A DNA stretch of 64,000 bases from Nonomuraea soli (GTDB taxonomy: Bacteria; Actinomycetota; Actinomycetes; Streptosporangiales; Streptosporangiaceae), in contig NZ_JACDUR010000007.1 in assembly GCF_013761175.1 (NCBI RefSeq), positions 480,915-544,914 of the forward strand, given 5' to 3'. Below the pieces are notes generated by a model, which made no database searches, was not told the DNA's origin, and saw only the letters and a program-made list of their open reading frames with translations. Made by a program: the position numbers and the translations under genes. This document shows, in pieces, positions 32,823-41,325 of this stretch (within the stretch, counting starts at the first letter, position 1; every line of letters starts with the position of its first letter).

Positions 32823-33830
32823 CTACGACCCCGGCAGGGTCACGGTGACCTCCAGGCCGCCCTCCGGCCGCGGACGCAGGTCCAGGGTGCCGTGGTGGGC
32901 CGCCACGATGGCCGCCACGATCGACAGGCCCAGCCCCAGCCCGTCGGCCCCGGCCCGGCGCCCGCCCTCCAGCCGCTGGAACGGCTCCAGCAACGCCCCC
33001 ACACGCTCCTGCGGGATGAAGGGCCCGCTGTTGGCCACAACCAGCTCCGCTCTGCCCTGCCGTACGCCCGTGGACACCCGCACCCACCCGTCCGGCCCGT
33101 TGTAACGGCGGGCGTTGTCGAGCAGGTTGGCCACCAGCCGCTCCATCAGCGCCCGGTCCCCGAGGAAGGGCGCGGGCCGGGTGCCGCCGGCCAGCACGGC
33201 CAGGTCGAGCGGCTCGCGCCGGGTGAGCCCCTGCTGCCCGCGCGCCAGGACGAGGAGCGCCTCGATGAGCCGTTCCTGCTCCTGCCCTGCGGCGACCATG
33301 CGCTCCAGCACCGCCCGCAGGTCGGCGCCGGGGTCGGCCAGCGCGACCTCGGCCATGGCCCGCTGGAGCGTCAGCGGGGTGCGCAGCTCGTGGGAGGCGT
33401 TGGCGACGAAGCGCCGCTGCGCGGTGAAGGCCGCCTCCAGCCGGTCCAGGAGCTCGTCGAAGGTGTCGGCCAGTTCCTTGAGCTCGTCGTCCGGGCCGGA
33501 GGCGGAAAGGCGGCGGTCGAGCCGGTCGGCGGTGATGCGTCGCACGGTGGCGGTCATGCGCCCGAGCGGGGCCAGCACGCGCCCTGACATCACCCAGCCC
33601 AGCCAGGCCGACACCAGCGCCATCGCACCGAGCCCGATGAGCGAGCTGCGGACCACCCGATCGCTCTCGGGGAACGGGGAAGGCACGTCGAGCTGCCCCG
33701 GCGCCACAGGTGCGGGCGGCGAGGGCAGGAACCTGAAGACGAAGAAGACCACCACGATCAGGGCCACGGCGCTGGCCAGGAAGAGCCCCGAGTAGAGCAC
33801 GGTCAGGCGCAGCCGTACGGTCCGTCTCAT
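32823..33830 (-). CDS. Sensor histidine kinase
   Basis: A 335-residue kinase with TM1 at about 8-30, a very short extracytoplasmic loop (about 35-60), TM2 at about 62-82 and a HAMP region. The phosphoacceptor helix is FVANASHELRTPLTL, and the HATPase domain has ANLLDNARRYN and GLGLGLSIVAAI. The loop is too small for a folded sensor, so it may sense the membrane itself. It overlaps the response-regulator gene by ATGA and is the downstream gene of the pair. Confidence 0.94.
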   Translation of the reverse strand: MRRTVRLRLTVLYSGLFLASAVALIVVVFFVFRFLPSPPAPVAPGQLDVPSPFPESDRVVRSSLIGLGAMALVSAWLGWVMSGRVLAPLGRMTATVRRITADRLDRRLSASGPDDELKELADTFDELLDRLEAAFTAQRRFVANASHELRTPLTLQRAMAEVALADPGADLRAVLERMVAAGQEQERLIEALLVLARGQQGLTRREPLDLAVLAGGTRPAPFLGDRALMERLVANLLDNARRYNGPDGWVRVSTGVRQGRAELVVANSGPFIPQERVGALLEPFQRLEGGRRAGADGLGLGLSIVAAIVAAHHGTLDLRPRPEGGLEVTVTLPGS

Positions 33831-34474
33831 ATCCGGTATCCGGCCTGCTGCACGGTCTCGATCAGCGGCGGTTCGCCGAGCTTGCGACGCAGGCGGCTCA
33901 CGGTGACCTTGACGGTCTGGCTGAAGGGGTCGGCGTATTCGTCCCAGGCCCGCTCCAGCAACTGCTCGGCGGAGACGACGGCGCCCCGGGCGGCCAGCAG
34001 CAGCTCCAGCACGGCGAACTCCTTGGGGCTGAGCGCCAGGCGCCGGCCGTCGCGGGTGGCGATCCTGGTGGCGGGATCGAGCCGCAGTCCGCCGTGGACC
34101 AGCACGGGCGGCAAAGCCTGGACCGCCCGCCGGCCCAGCGCCCTGATCCTGGCCACGAGCTCAGCGAAGGCGAACGGTTTGGCCAGGTAGTCGTCGGCGC
34201 CGAGGCCGAGCCCGGTGACCTTGTCGTCGATGGTGCCGGCGGCGGTCAGCATGAGCACCCGCGCCGGATGCGAGGCCAGGGCGCGGCACACCTCGTCGCC
34301 GTGGACGACCGGCAGGTCGCGGTCGAGCAGGACCACGTCGTAGTGGTGAACGGAGGCCCGCTCCAGCGCGGCGGCGCCGTCGAGCACGACATCGACCGCC
34401 ATGCCCTCGCGGCGTAAGCCGGCGGCCACGGTCATGGCCAGCTCCTCGTGGTCTTCGACCAGCAGCACTCTCAT
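33827..34474 (-). CDS. OmpR family response regulator
   Basis: A 215-residue regulator with a receiver domain (VEDHEE, VVLLDRDLPVVHG, KPFAFAEL) and a C-terminal winged helix (LSPKEFAVLELLLAARG, VKVTVSRLRRKLGEP, ETVQQAGYRI). It is the first gene of a two-gene operon with the kinase. A small secreted-protein gene is divergent 89 bases away. Two CGGTAA elements 23 bases apart lie in that gap and could be its binding sites. Confidence 0.94.
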   Translation of the reverse strand: MRVLLVEDHEELAMTVAAGLRREGMAVDVVLDGAAALERASVHHYDVVLLDRDLPVVHGDEVCRALASHPARVLMLTAAGTIDDKVTGLGLGADDYLAKPFAFAELVARIRALGRRAVQALPPVLVHGGLRLDPATRIATRDGRRLALSPKEFAVLELLLAARGAVVSAEQLLERAWDEYADPFSQTVKVTVSRLRRKLGEPPLIETVQQAGYRI

Positions 34475-34509
34475 GGTCTCTCCAGCATGCCCGGCCGGTG
34501 GTTACAGCA

Positions 34510-34538
34510 CGGTAAGCATCGCCGTTCCCGTGCGGTAA
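34510..34538. promoter_or_regulatory. Paired CGGTAA elements between response regulator and secreted protein
   Basis: CGGTAA at 34510-34515 and at 34533-34538, 23 bases apart start to start, the second within the near-palindrome CGGTAACCG. Position between divergent genes, one encoding an OmpR-type regulator, suggests a binding site. Confidence 0.35.
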
Positions 34539-34563
34539 CCGGCCGGCGGCTTGTCTTGGACTC

Positions 34564-34863
34564 ATGAGAATCCTGTTCGCGACCGCAGCGGTCGCCCTCG
34601 GCCTGTGGGCGGTGCCCTCGGGCGCCGCCGCCCCCACCGACTCGGGCCCCGCCTTCACGGCCTGCATGCGGGCCCACGGCCTGCCGGACTTCCCCGACGT
34701 CACCTTCTCCTCCGACGGCCTGGTCAACCTCGACATCAAGGGCGAGCGCGTGGACGTGATGTCCGACACGTACGGCGCGGCCGTCGAGTCCTGCGACTAC
34801 CTGCTTCCTGACGGCTCCGCGGTGCCCGGCAGACCGCAGGCTCCGCCCGCGCCCGAGCTGTAG
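34564..34863 (+). CDS. Small secreted protein with two cysteines
   Basis: A 99-residue protein with a signal peptide cleaved around residue 22 (SGAAA) and a mature domain of about 75 residues. The mature part contains FTACMRAHGLPDFPDV and ESCDYLLP, whose two cysteines could form a disulfide. The CMRAHGxPDFPD motif is common in secreted actinomycete proteins of unknown function, often near two-component systems. It is divergent from the response regulator, which may control it. Confidence 0.8.
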   Translation: MRILFATAAVALGLWAVPSGAAAPTDSGPAFTACMRAHGLPDFPDVTFSSDGLVNLDIKGERVDVMSDTYGAAVESCDYLLPDGSAVPGRPQAPPAPEL

Positions 34864-34883
34864 ACATCGCGGGGCAGACCTCC

Positions 34884-34889
34884 TATGTT
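34884..34889 (+). promoter_or_regulatory. -10 element for leaderless amidohydrolase transcript
   Basis: TATGTT six bases before the GTG at 34896, identical to the hexamers in front of both padR genes. Confidence 0.5.
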
Positions 34890-34895
34890 CGCCCC

Positions 34896-35705
34896 GTGAT
34901 TGTCGACGCGCACCAGCACTTCTGGAACCTGGAGACCGGCTCCTACCCCTGGCTGACGCCGGAGCTGGGCGTGCTCCACAGGACCTACGCCCCCGCCGAT
35001 CTCCTGCCCCATCTGGAGGCGGCGGGGGTGGAACGCACCGTGCTCGTGCAGGCGGCCGACTCGCTCGACGACACGGAGGCGATGCTCGCGCTCGCCGCGG
35101 AGCACGACTTCATCGCCGGAGTGGTCGGATGGCTGCCGCTGATGGACCTCGGCGACACCTTGGAACGCTACGGCGACCGCCTCAAGGGTGTCCGCCATCT
35201 GATCCACGACGAGCCTGATCCCGACTGGCTGGGCAGGCAGCCCGTGCTGGAGTCGCTGGGCCGGCTCGCGGAGGCGGGGCTGAGCTTCGACGTCGTCTCC
35301 GACCTGCCCCGCCACCTGGAGCACGTCGAGACCATCGCGGCCAGGTACCCGGAGCTGAGGCTGGTGATCGACCACCTGTCGAAGCCGGACGTCAGGGCGG
35401 GAGAGTGGGAGCCGTGGGCGGGGAACCTGGCCAGGGTCGCCCGTTTCCCCAACGTGCACGTCAAGGTCTCGGGCCTGGTCACCGAGGCCGACCACGAGAA
35501 CTGGACCGTCGAGGACCTGCGGCCGTATGTGGAGTACGCGCTGGAGCTGTTCGGCCCCGAGCGGCTGATGTGCGGCAGCGACTGGCCGGTGGCGCTGCTG
35601 GCAGCCGACTACGAGACGGTGTGGACGGTGCACAGCGCCCTGCTGGCCGGGACCGATCGTGACAAGGTGCTCGGTGGCACGGCTGTGGAGTTTTATCGCC
35701 TATAG
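34896..35705 (+). CDS. Amidohydrolase (fuconolactonase / PDC-hydrolase family)
   Basis: A 269-residue TIM-barrel hydrolase of the COG3618 group. Metal-binding features include DAHQHFW at the start, VVGWLPL, LRLVIDHLSKPD, and the terminal MCGSDWPV with its catalytic aspartate. Members hydrolyse lactones such as L-fucono-1,5-lactone or 2-pyrone-4,6-dicarboxylate; the substrate here cannot be decided. The GTG at 34896 lacks a Shine-Dalgarno and fits a leaderless transcript. No sugar-pathway neighbours are present. Confidence 0.9.
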   Translation: MIVDAHQHFWNLETGSYPWLTPELGVLHRTYAPADLLPHLEAAGVERTVLVQAADSLDDTEAMLALAAEHDFIAGVVGWLPLMDLGDTLERYGDRLKGVRHLIHDEPDPDWLGRQPVLESLGRLAEAGLSFDVVSDLPRHLEHVETIAARYPELRLVIDHLSKPDVRAGEWEPWAGNLARVARFPNVHVKVSGLVTEADHENWTVEDLRPYVEYALELFGPERLMCGSDWPVALLAADYETVWTVHSALLAGTDRDKVLGGTAVEFYRL

Positions 35706-35724
35706 GGCGGGATATCTCTCCTGA

Positions 35725-36258
35725 ATGGGAGGACTTCGCTGCGTTGACGGTTCGTATCTGAGCGTGACGCCCGTGGTGTGCACCGACAGCGTCGGCATGC
35801 CGTACGAGGTCACCCTGGCCCTGCATCGCGACGGCTCGCCATACGGGAGCGTCGGCGAGCGGTGCGGGTGGTTCCTGGCGCGGCTGGCGCGGGGCGTGGA
35901 CGAGGCGCGGCGTTCCGGCGACTGGCCCGATCCGGAGGACAGGTTCCCCGACGACGAGCCCGACAGCGAACTGTTCTGCTTTCGTTATCGCTCCCGCTCG
36001 GGGCGCATGGGCGGCGGCGAGCTGCGCTGCCACCTGCGCACCATCCCGATCTGGGTGCCTGCGGGCGAGTGGCGTCTGACCAGGCGCGCCTACGTGGAGG
36101 CGTGGGGCAGTCAGGGCGCGGGACTTCGTGCCGTCCTGACCTCCTCGGAGCTGGCCGACTTCGTGCACGGTCTCGTCGAGGAGGCCGAGCGCTGCCTGGG
36201 TGGCCGTGATCTCACCAGGAATCCCATTGAGGGAGCGGGCAGCCGCCATTCGCGGTGA
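35725..36258 (+). CDS. Conserved-looking protein of unknown function
   Basis: A 177-residue soluble protein without signal peptide or membrane span. Notable features are an N-terminal beta-rich part (SYLSVTPVVCTD, YEVTLALHRDG), an acidic loop (DWPDPEDRFPDDEPDSE), and a second beta-rich part ending in helical SSELADFVHGLVEEAERCLGG. Codon use is typical, supporting a real gene. TATCTC lies six bases before the ATG, so it may be leaderless. I do not recognise the family. Confidence 0.72.
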   Translation: MGGLRCVDGSYLSVTPVVCTDSVGMPYEVTLALHRDGSPYGSVGERCGWFLARLARGVDEARRSGDWPDPEDRFPDDEPDSELFCFRYRSRSGRMGGGELRCHLRTIPIWVPAGEWRLTRRAYVEAWGSQGAGLRAVLTSSELADFVHGLVEEAERCLGGRDLTRNPIEGAGSRHSR

Positions 36259-36260
36259 TA

Positions 36261-36278
36261 ATTGCCTGTTGAGGCAAT
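36261..36278 (+). repeat. Perfect hairpin in the leader of the prenyltransferase gene
   Basis: ATTGCCT (36261-36267) and AGGCAAT (36272-36278) around GTTG. It overlaps a GATAAT -10-like element (36257-36262) and lies about 18 bases before the GTG at 36297, so it could be an operator or an RNA hairpin. Confidence 0.5.
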
Positions 36279-36296
36279 CACCACCGGGAGGGCTCC

Positions 36297-37061
36297 GTGG
36301 GCCTGCGCGATTTGGTCTACCGGCTGTACGAGCGACGGCTGGAGGCCAGGTTGTCCGTCGCCGACGGCATGCCCCGGCACGTCGGCGTCATCATCGACGG
36401 CAACCGCCGATGGGCCAAGTCCATGGGGCTCGACGACGTCAGCCGGGGCCATCGCAAGGGCGCCGACAAGATCTCCGAGTTGCTGTCATGGTGCAGCGAG
36501 GCCGGTGTCGAGGTGGTCACCGTCTGGATGCTCTCCAGCGACAACCTGAACCGTTCCAAGGACGAGCTCGACTCCCTGCTGCGCATCATCGAGGACGTGG
36601 TGCAGGAGCTCATCGCCGAGGGCTGGCGCATCTGCCCGGTCGGCGCGCTCGACCTGCTCCCCGACAGGACCGCCAATGTCCTGAAAAATGCTAAAGAAGT
36701 CACGTCACATCGCCCAGGTCTGATTGTGAACGTTGCAGTTGGGTATGGTGGAAGACGTGAGATTGCCGATGCGGTGCGCTCACTCCTCCAGGAGCACGCC
36801 AGCAAGGGGGCGACCATCGAGGACCTCGCCGAGGTTCTCGATGTGGAGCACATCGCGGAGCATCTCTACACTCGCGGCCAGCCGGACCCCGACCTCCTCA
36901 TTCGCACGAGTGGGGAGCAGCGGTTGTCCGGCTTTTTGCTGTGGCAGAGTGCCCATTCGGAGTTCTACTTCCACGAGGCCTACTGGCCCGACTTCCGGAG
37001 GGTCGACTTCCTTCGGGCACTGCGCGACTACGCCGCGAGGCATCGGCGTTACGGATCCTGA
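36297..37061 (+). CDS. Isoprenyl transferase (cis-prenyltransferase, UppS-like)
   Basis: A 254-residue cis-prenyltransferase that adds isopentenyl units in Z configuration to an allylic diphosphate, producing short Z-prenyl or undecaprenyl diphosphate for cell-wall carriers. The signature IIDGNRRWAK (catalytic Asp34), the YGGRREIADAV block and RTSGEQRLSGFLLWQ are complete. Actinomycetes usually have two such enzymes, one making Z,E-farnesyl diphosphate and one decaprenyl or undecaprenyl diphosphate; the chain length cannot be read here. The GTG start has GGGAGG upstream. Confidence 0.93.
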   Translation: MGLRDLVYRLYERRLEARLSVADGMPRHVGVIIDGNRRWAKSMGLDDVSRGHRKGADKISELLSWCSEAGVEVVTVWMLSSDNLNRSKDELDSLLRIIEDVVQELIAEGWRICPVGALDLLPDRTANVLKNAKEVTSHRPGLIVNVAVGYGGRREIADAVRSLLQEHASKGATIEDLAEVLDVEHIAEHLYTRGQPDPDLLIRTSGEQRLSGFLLWQSAHSEFYFHEAYWPDFRRVDFLRALRDYAARHRRYGS

Positions 37062-37193
37062 AACTGGGTATCCAGAACGTAGCGTCGAACGCTCTGGAGA
37101 GGGCCCGCCCTTGCGCATTGACCTGCTGAGGGGGGCCGGAGCCCGGCACCTTGACGTGGGTGCGGGTCCGGTCCGATTCCCACCTCGTCTGCA

Positions 37194-37217
37194 GGGTGCC
37201 CACCCCACCGGGCACCC
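37194..37217 (+). repeat. Inverted repeat just upstream of the phoH ribosome-binding site
   Basis: GGGTGCCC (37194-37201) and GGGCACCC (37210-37217) with an eight-base loop, immediately before GGGGGAG (about 37217-37224) and the GTG at 37230. It may act as a terminator for the upstream gene or affect translation of phoH. Confidence 0.5.
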
Positions 37218-37229
37218 GGGGGAGAACGT

Positions 37230-38543
37230 GTGGCAGTGTCCTCGAGTAACAACCCTCCCACCAAGCGCACCTACGTGCTTGACACTTCGGTCCTGCTGGC
37301 CGATCCGGCGGCGCTGACGCGCTTCGCCGAACACGACGTGGTCCTCCCGATCGTGGTGATCACGGAGCTGGAGGGCAAAAGGCATCACCCGGAGCTCGGT
37401 TTCTTCGCCCGGAAGGCGCTGCGCTACCTGGATGACCTGCGCGTGCAGTACGGCAAGCTGGATGAGGCCATCCCGGTCGGCGAAGGAACGATCAGGGTGG
37501 AGCTGAATCACAGCGACCCCTCGATCCTCCCCGTCGGCTTCCGCCTCGGCGACAACGACACCCGCATCCTGACCGTGGCCCGCTCGCTGGCCGCCGAGGG
37601 CTGCGACGTGGTGCTGGTCTCCAAGGACCTGCCCATGAGGGTCAAGGCGGCCTCGATCGGCCTGACGGCCGAGGAGTACCGCGCCGAGCTGGTCGTCGAG
37701 TCCGGCTGGACGGGCATGGCCGAGATCCATGTGAACGACGAGGACATGGCCTCGCTCTTCGAGAGCGGTTCGGCCGAACTGGAGGAGGCCAGGGAGCTCC
37801 CCACCCATACGGGCCTGCGGCTGCTGTCGACCAAGGGGTCGGCGCTCGGCCGGGTGCTGCCCGACAAGTCGGTCAAGCTCGTGCGCGGCGACCGCGAGGT
37901 CTTCGGCCTGCACGGCCGCTCCGCCGAGCAGCGCATCGCGCTCGACCTGCTGATGGACCCGGAGATCGGCATCGTCTCGCTGGGCGGCAGGGCCGGCACC
38001 GGCAAGTCGGCGCTGGCGCTGTGCGCGGGCCTGGAGGCGGTCCTGGAGCGCCGCCAGCACCGCAAGGTGGTCGTCTTCCGTCCCCTGTACGCCGTGGGCG
38101 GCCAGGAGCTGGGCTACCTGCCCGGCAGCGAGGGCGAGAAGATGGGCCCCTGGGCGCAGGCGGTCTACGACACGCTCGGCGCGGTCACCACGCCCGAGGT
38201 GATCGAGGAGGTCCTCGACCGGGGCATGCTCGAGGTGCTGCCGCTGACCCACATCCGCGGACGCTCGCTCCACGACGCGTTCGTGATCGTCGACGAGGCG
38301 CAGTCGCTCGAACGCGGCGTGCTGCTGACGGTGCTCAGCCGCATCGGCGCCAACTCGCGGGTGGTGCTCACGCACGACGTCGCCCAGCGCGACAACCTGA
38401 GGGTAGGCAGGCACGACGGCGTGGTCGCGGTGGTGGAGAAGCTCAAGGGCCATCCGCTGTTCGCCCACATCACGCTGACCAGGTCCGAACGCTCCCCGAT
38501 CGCCGCGCTGGTGACCGAGATGCTGGAGGACGTCACTCTCTAG
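37230..38543 (+). CDS. PIN domain plus PhoH-family ATPase
   Basis: A 437-residue PhoH2-type protein. The N-terminal PIN nuclease domain (about 13-150) has acidic residues Asp18, Glu47, Asp108 and Asp133. The C-terminal PhoH ATPase has Walker A GRAGTGKS (253-260), Walker B FVIVDEAQS, and GANSRVVLTHDVAQRD. Such proteins unwind and cut RNA in ATP-dependent fashion. The GTG at 37230 follows GGGGGAG. The 168-base leader to the preceding gene contains a strong hairpin. Confidence 0.94.
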   Translation: MAVSSSNNPPTKRTYVLDTSVLLADPAALTRFAEHDVVLPIVVITELEGKRHHPELGFFARKALRYLDDLRVQYGKLDEAIPVGEGTIRVELNHSDPSILPVGFRLGDNDTRILTVARSLAAEGCDVVLVSKDLPMRVKAASIGLTAEEYRAELVVESGWTGMAEIHVNDEDMASLFESGSAELEEARELPTHTGLRLLSTKGSALGRVLPDKSVKLVRGDREVFGLHGRSAEQRIALDLLMDPEIGIVSLGGRAGTGKSALALCAGLEAVLERRQHRKVVVFRPLYAVGGQELGYLPGSEGEKMGPWAQAVYDTLGAVTTPEVIEEVLDRGMLEVLPLTHIRGRSLHDAFVIVDEAQSLERGVLLTVLSRIGANSRVVLTHDVAQRDNLRVGRHDGVVAVVEKLKGHPLFAHITLTRSERSPIAALVTEMLEDVTL

Positions 38544-39057
38544 TGGCCTTGAGGTCGGTGGCGCACTCGTAGGTCCCCTCGGACGTCACGGTGATCCCGT
38601 CATCGGCCTCCCGCTTGATCTCCACGCGCAGCAGGAAGCTGTCGTAGTTGCGGATCGCGGTGCAGACGATCTGCGTGGTGGCCGCCTCGGTGAGGCGGCC
38701 ACCACTGATGTAGACCTCGAGCGTGGTGGGCCGTTCCTCCTCGACGCGCGGCGAGACGCCGCCGTCGTTGCGCGGGGTGGTGCGCGAGCCCTCGAACGTC
38801 AGGTCCTGCAACGCCGTGTTGGTGCCCTTGCGCCGGTCGGCGAACAGCTGCGTCAGCAGCGAGTCGTAGTCGGGATCACGCAGCCGGATGGGCGCGCGGT
38901 AGGGCTTGCTCCCCTTGTAGAGCACGAGGAAGTTCTTGGGCGAGGGGATCGCCGCGACCGGCGCGGGGATCCCGGTCTCCGTGACGTCGCTGGGCGCGAT
39001 GCCGCAGCCGGCGAGCAGCGTGGCGGTGGCGGCGAGGGCCAGGATCCGTCGTCTCAT
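38533..39057 (-). CDS. Lipoprotein encoded with a two-component system
   Basis: A 174-residue lipoprotein with the lipobox LLAGC (Cys18). Its mature domain contains NFLVLYKGSKPYRAP, TALQDLTFEGSR, and two cysteines (IVCTAIRN and TYECATDL). It is the last gene of a response regulator, kinase, lipoprotein operon, overlapping the kinase by ATGA. Actinomycete two-component operons with a lipoprotein (such as the Cse system) use it to tune the kinase, so a sensing or inhibitory role is plausible. The start at 39057 is required for the signal peptide. Confidence 0.87.
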   Translation of the reverse strand: MRRRILALAATATLLAGCGIAPSDVTETGIPAPVAAIPSPKNFLVLYKGSKPYRAPIRLRDPDYDSLLTQLFADRRKGTNTALQDLTFEGSRTTPRNDGGVSPRVEEERPTTLEVYISGGRLTEAATTQIVCTAIRNYDSFLLRVEIKREADDGITVTSEGTYECATDLKATRE

Positions 39058-40478
39058 GCCGGCGGGAACCAGACGGTGAACAGGGTGCCGGGCTGCTGGG
39101 CGCGTACCGAGATGGTGCCGCCGTGCAGGTTGGCGTTGGCCCTGGCGATGGCCAGCCCCAGCCCGCTGCCCTGGCTGCGCGCCCGGCCCGCCCCGACCTT
39201 GTAGAAGCGGTCGAAGACGTGGGGCATGGCGCTGAGCGGGATGCCCTTGCCGTGGTCGCGCACCTTGACCTCCAGTCCGTTGTCCGTGCTGCGCGCGGTG
39301 ATCAGCACCGGGGGAGCGCCGTGCTTGAGCGCGTTGCCGACCAGGTTGGAGACGATGACGTCGAAGCGGCGCGGGTCCAGGTTGAACGTGAGGCTCTGCG
39401 GGGTGTTGACGCGCACTCCGTCGCCCCAGCCGCGCATGTCGAGGGCGTCGGCGATCGCGTCGGCGACGTTGACGGGCTCCAGCGAGAGCGTGGCGGTGCC
39501 CGCGTCGAACCTGCTGACCTCGATGAGGTGCTCGACGAGCTCGCGCAGCCTGGCGACCTCGTGCAGCACCAGCCGTACGGCTTCCGCGGGCTCGTCGGGC
39601 AGCCGGTCGGCCTCCTCGGAGAGCATGTCCGCCACCGCCGTCATGGCGGTCAGCGGGGTGCGCAGCTCGTGCGAGACGTCGGCGACGAAGCGGCGCGACA
39701 TCGCCTCCAGCGCACGCAGCTCCGCCACGCTGGTCTCCAGCGCCGCCGCGGCGTCGTTGAACCGCACGGTCAGCTCGGCCAGCTCGTCCTGGCCGTGCAC
39801 GGGCAGGCGGGTGTCGAGCCGGCCTCCGCCGAGGGCCTGGGCGGCGGCGCTGAGCCTGCGGACGGGCAGCAGCACCCGGCGGGCCGAGGCGAGCGCCACG
39901 GCGAGCGCGATGAGCAGGGTGATGCCGCCCGCCTGCAGGAGCGCCTGGCGCAGGAAGGCCAGTTGCAGCTCGTCGTGCTTCAGCGGCACGAACATGAACG
40001 CGCGAAGGCCGGTGCCCTCGACGAGGCTGCCCGTCTCGTTGGTCCGGCTGACCTCGGTGCCGACGATCAGCCACAGCTCGTTCCTGATCACCCGGCGCTG
40101 GGTCACGAACCCGCCGCCCGCCCTGCCGCGCAGCTCGCTGGGCAGGTCGTGCTCGGTCATCACGTGCTCTGAGTCGCTGTAGAGGTTGCGGCCGTAGGTC
40201 AGGATCACGTGGCTGCCGGGGGTGTCGAGCTGGTCGGCCAGGTGCTGCAGGTCCAGGTCCGTGGCGTCGCTCTCGCCCTCGTGCAGCTTGCCGATGGGGA
40301 ACTCGATCTTCTGCAGCTGGCGGGTCATCAGCTCGATGGAGGAGTCCTCGGTCCGCTTGATCAGCGCGTTCTTGGCCAGCTCGAATCCGATGCTCGCGAC
40401 GAGGACCGACGAGATCACGGCCACCCCCGTGAACGTGATCACCAGTCGCGCGCGAAGGCCGGCGGGCATGCGGATCAC
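39054..40478 (-). CDS. Sensor histidine kinase
   Basis: A 474-residue kinase with TM1 at about 10-32, a large extracytoplasmic sensor (about 33-190), TM2 near 195-215 and HAMP. The phosphoacceptor segment is FVADVSHELRTPLTAM, and the HATPase domain has VSNLVGNALKHG and GSGLGLAIARANANLHGG. The GTG at 40478 overlaps the response-regulator stop (GTGA); the ATG nine bases further in is an alternative. The frame is open well upstream but only as a shadow of the regulator gene. Confidence 0.94.
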   Translation of the reverse strand: MIRMPAGLRARLVITFTGVAVISSVLVASIGFELAKNALIKRTEDSSIELMTRQLQKIEFPIGKLHEGESDATDLDLQHLADQLDTPGSHVILTYGRNLYSDSEHVMTEHDLPSELRGRAGGGFVTQRRVIRNELWLIVGTEVSRTNETGSLVEGTGLRAFMFVPLKHDELQLAFLRQALLQAGGITLLIALAVALASARRVLLPVRRLSAAAQALGGGRLDTRLPVHGQDELAELTVRFNDAAAALETSVAELRALEAMSRRFVADVSHELRTPLTAMTAVADMLSEEADRLPDEPAEAVRLVLHEVARLRELVEHLIEVSRFDAGTATLSLEPVNVADAIADALDMRGWGDGVRVNTPQSLTFNLDPRRFDVIVSNLVGNALKHGAPPVLITARSTDNGLEVKVRDHGKGIPLSAMPHVFDRFYKVGAGRARSQGSGLGLAIARANANLHGGTISVRAQQPGTLFTVWFPPA

Positions 40479-41155
40479 GGAGGGCTGAACCGGTAGCCGA
40501 AGCCGCGGACGGTGTGGATGTAGACCGGTTCCGCGGGGCGTGGCTCGATCTTGGCGCGTACCCGCTGCACGCAGGCGTCGACGAGCCGGGAGTCGGCCAC
40601 GTGGGTGTGGTCCCACACGACCCGCAGCAGGTAGCGGCGGTTGAGGACCTGGCCGGGGTGGCGGACCAGTTCCAGCAGCAGCCGCAGTTCTGTCGGGGTG
40701 AGGTGGATCTCCTTGTTGGCGAGGGTGACCTTGAGCGCTCCTCGGTCGATCATCAGGTCGCCGAAGGCGATGCGGTCGGAGGCGGCCGACTCGGCGCGGC
40801 GCAGGATGGCCCGGATGCGGGCGTCCAGCACGCGGGGCTCGACCGGCTTGACCACGTAGTCGTCGGCTCCCGCCTCCAGGCCGACGACCACGTCGAGGTC
40901 GTCTCCCCTGGCTGTGAGCAGGATCACCGGCAGCTGGTCGAGTCTCCTGATGCGGCGGCACACCTCGACGCCGTCGATGCCGGGGAGCATCACGTCGAGG
41001 ATCGCGATCTCGGGGCGCCGCGAGCGGATGTGGTCGAGCGCCTCTTCCCCTGTGGCGTAGGACGTCACGGAGTGTCCCTGCCGGGTCAGCGCCAGTTCGA
41101 GCGCAGTCCGGACGGACGGGTCGTCTTCGACCAAAAGGATGCCAGCCACGCGCAC
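40475..41155 (-). CDS. OmpR family response regulator
   Basis: A 226-residue regulator with receiver motifs LVEDDPSVR, AILDVMLPGIDG and DDYVVKPVEP, and a winged-helix C-terminus (LTPTELRLLLELVRHPG, VDACVQRVRAKIEP, TVRGFGYRF). The GTG at 41155 has AGAAGGA upstream. It heads the regulator-kinase-lipoprotein operon and is divergent from a lytic-transglycosylase-like gene. A 7-base dyad between them could be its target. The set resembles AfsQ/Cse-type systems, but I cannot assign it. Confidence 0.94.
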   Translation of the reverse strand: MRVAGILLVEDDPSVRTALELALTRQGHSVTSYATGEEALDHIRSRRPEIAILDVMLPGIDGVEVCRRIRRLDQLPVILLTARGDDLDVVVGLEAGADDYVVKPVEPRVLDARIRAILRRAESAASDRIAFGDLMIDRGALKVTLANKEIHLTPTELRLLLELVRHPGQVLNRRYLLRVVWDHTHVADSRLVDACVQRVRAKIEPRPAEPVYIHTVRGFGYRFSPP

Positions 41156-41189
41156 ATTATTAATCCTTCTTGTCTATATGCGTGTTCTG

Positions 41190-41218
41190 TCACGAAACCG
41201 TGATGTGACCAACATCAC
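41190..41218. promoter_or_regulatory. Nested dyads between response regulator and lytic-transglycosylase gene
   Basis: GTGATGT-GACCA-ACATCAC at 41200-41218 is a perfect dyad. TCACG-AAAC-CGTGA at 41190-41203 overlaps it. They lie between divergent genes in an unusually AT-rich stretch. Confidence 0.5.
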
Positions 41219-41325
41219 AAATAGACATAAATCGCTCGGCAGCCAGGTGGTTTCTTCAGAGAGCGCCAACTAAATGTCGGGTTTCGGTTGCGGACCACCC
41301 CCCTCCACAGGGCAAGCTCTGGTGC

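Noticed and set aside
37070..37190. Possible structured RNA or tRNA-like sequence in the leader of the PhoH gene
   Set aside because: A segment resembles a T-arm but no acceptor, anticodon or D arm can be assembled around it. Only the hairpin at 37194-37217 is retained.
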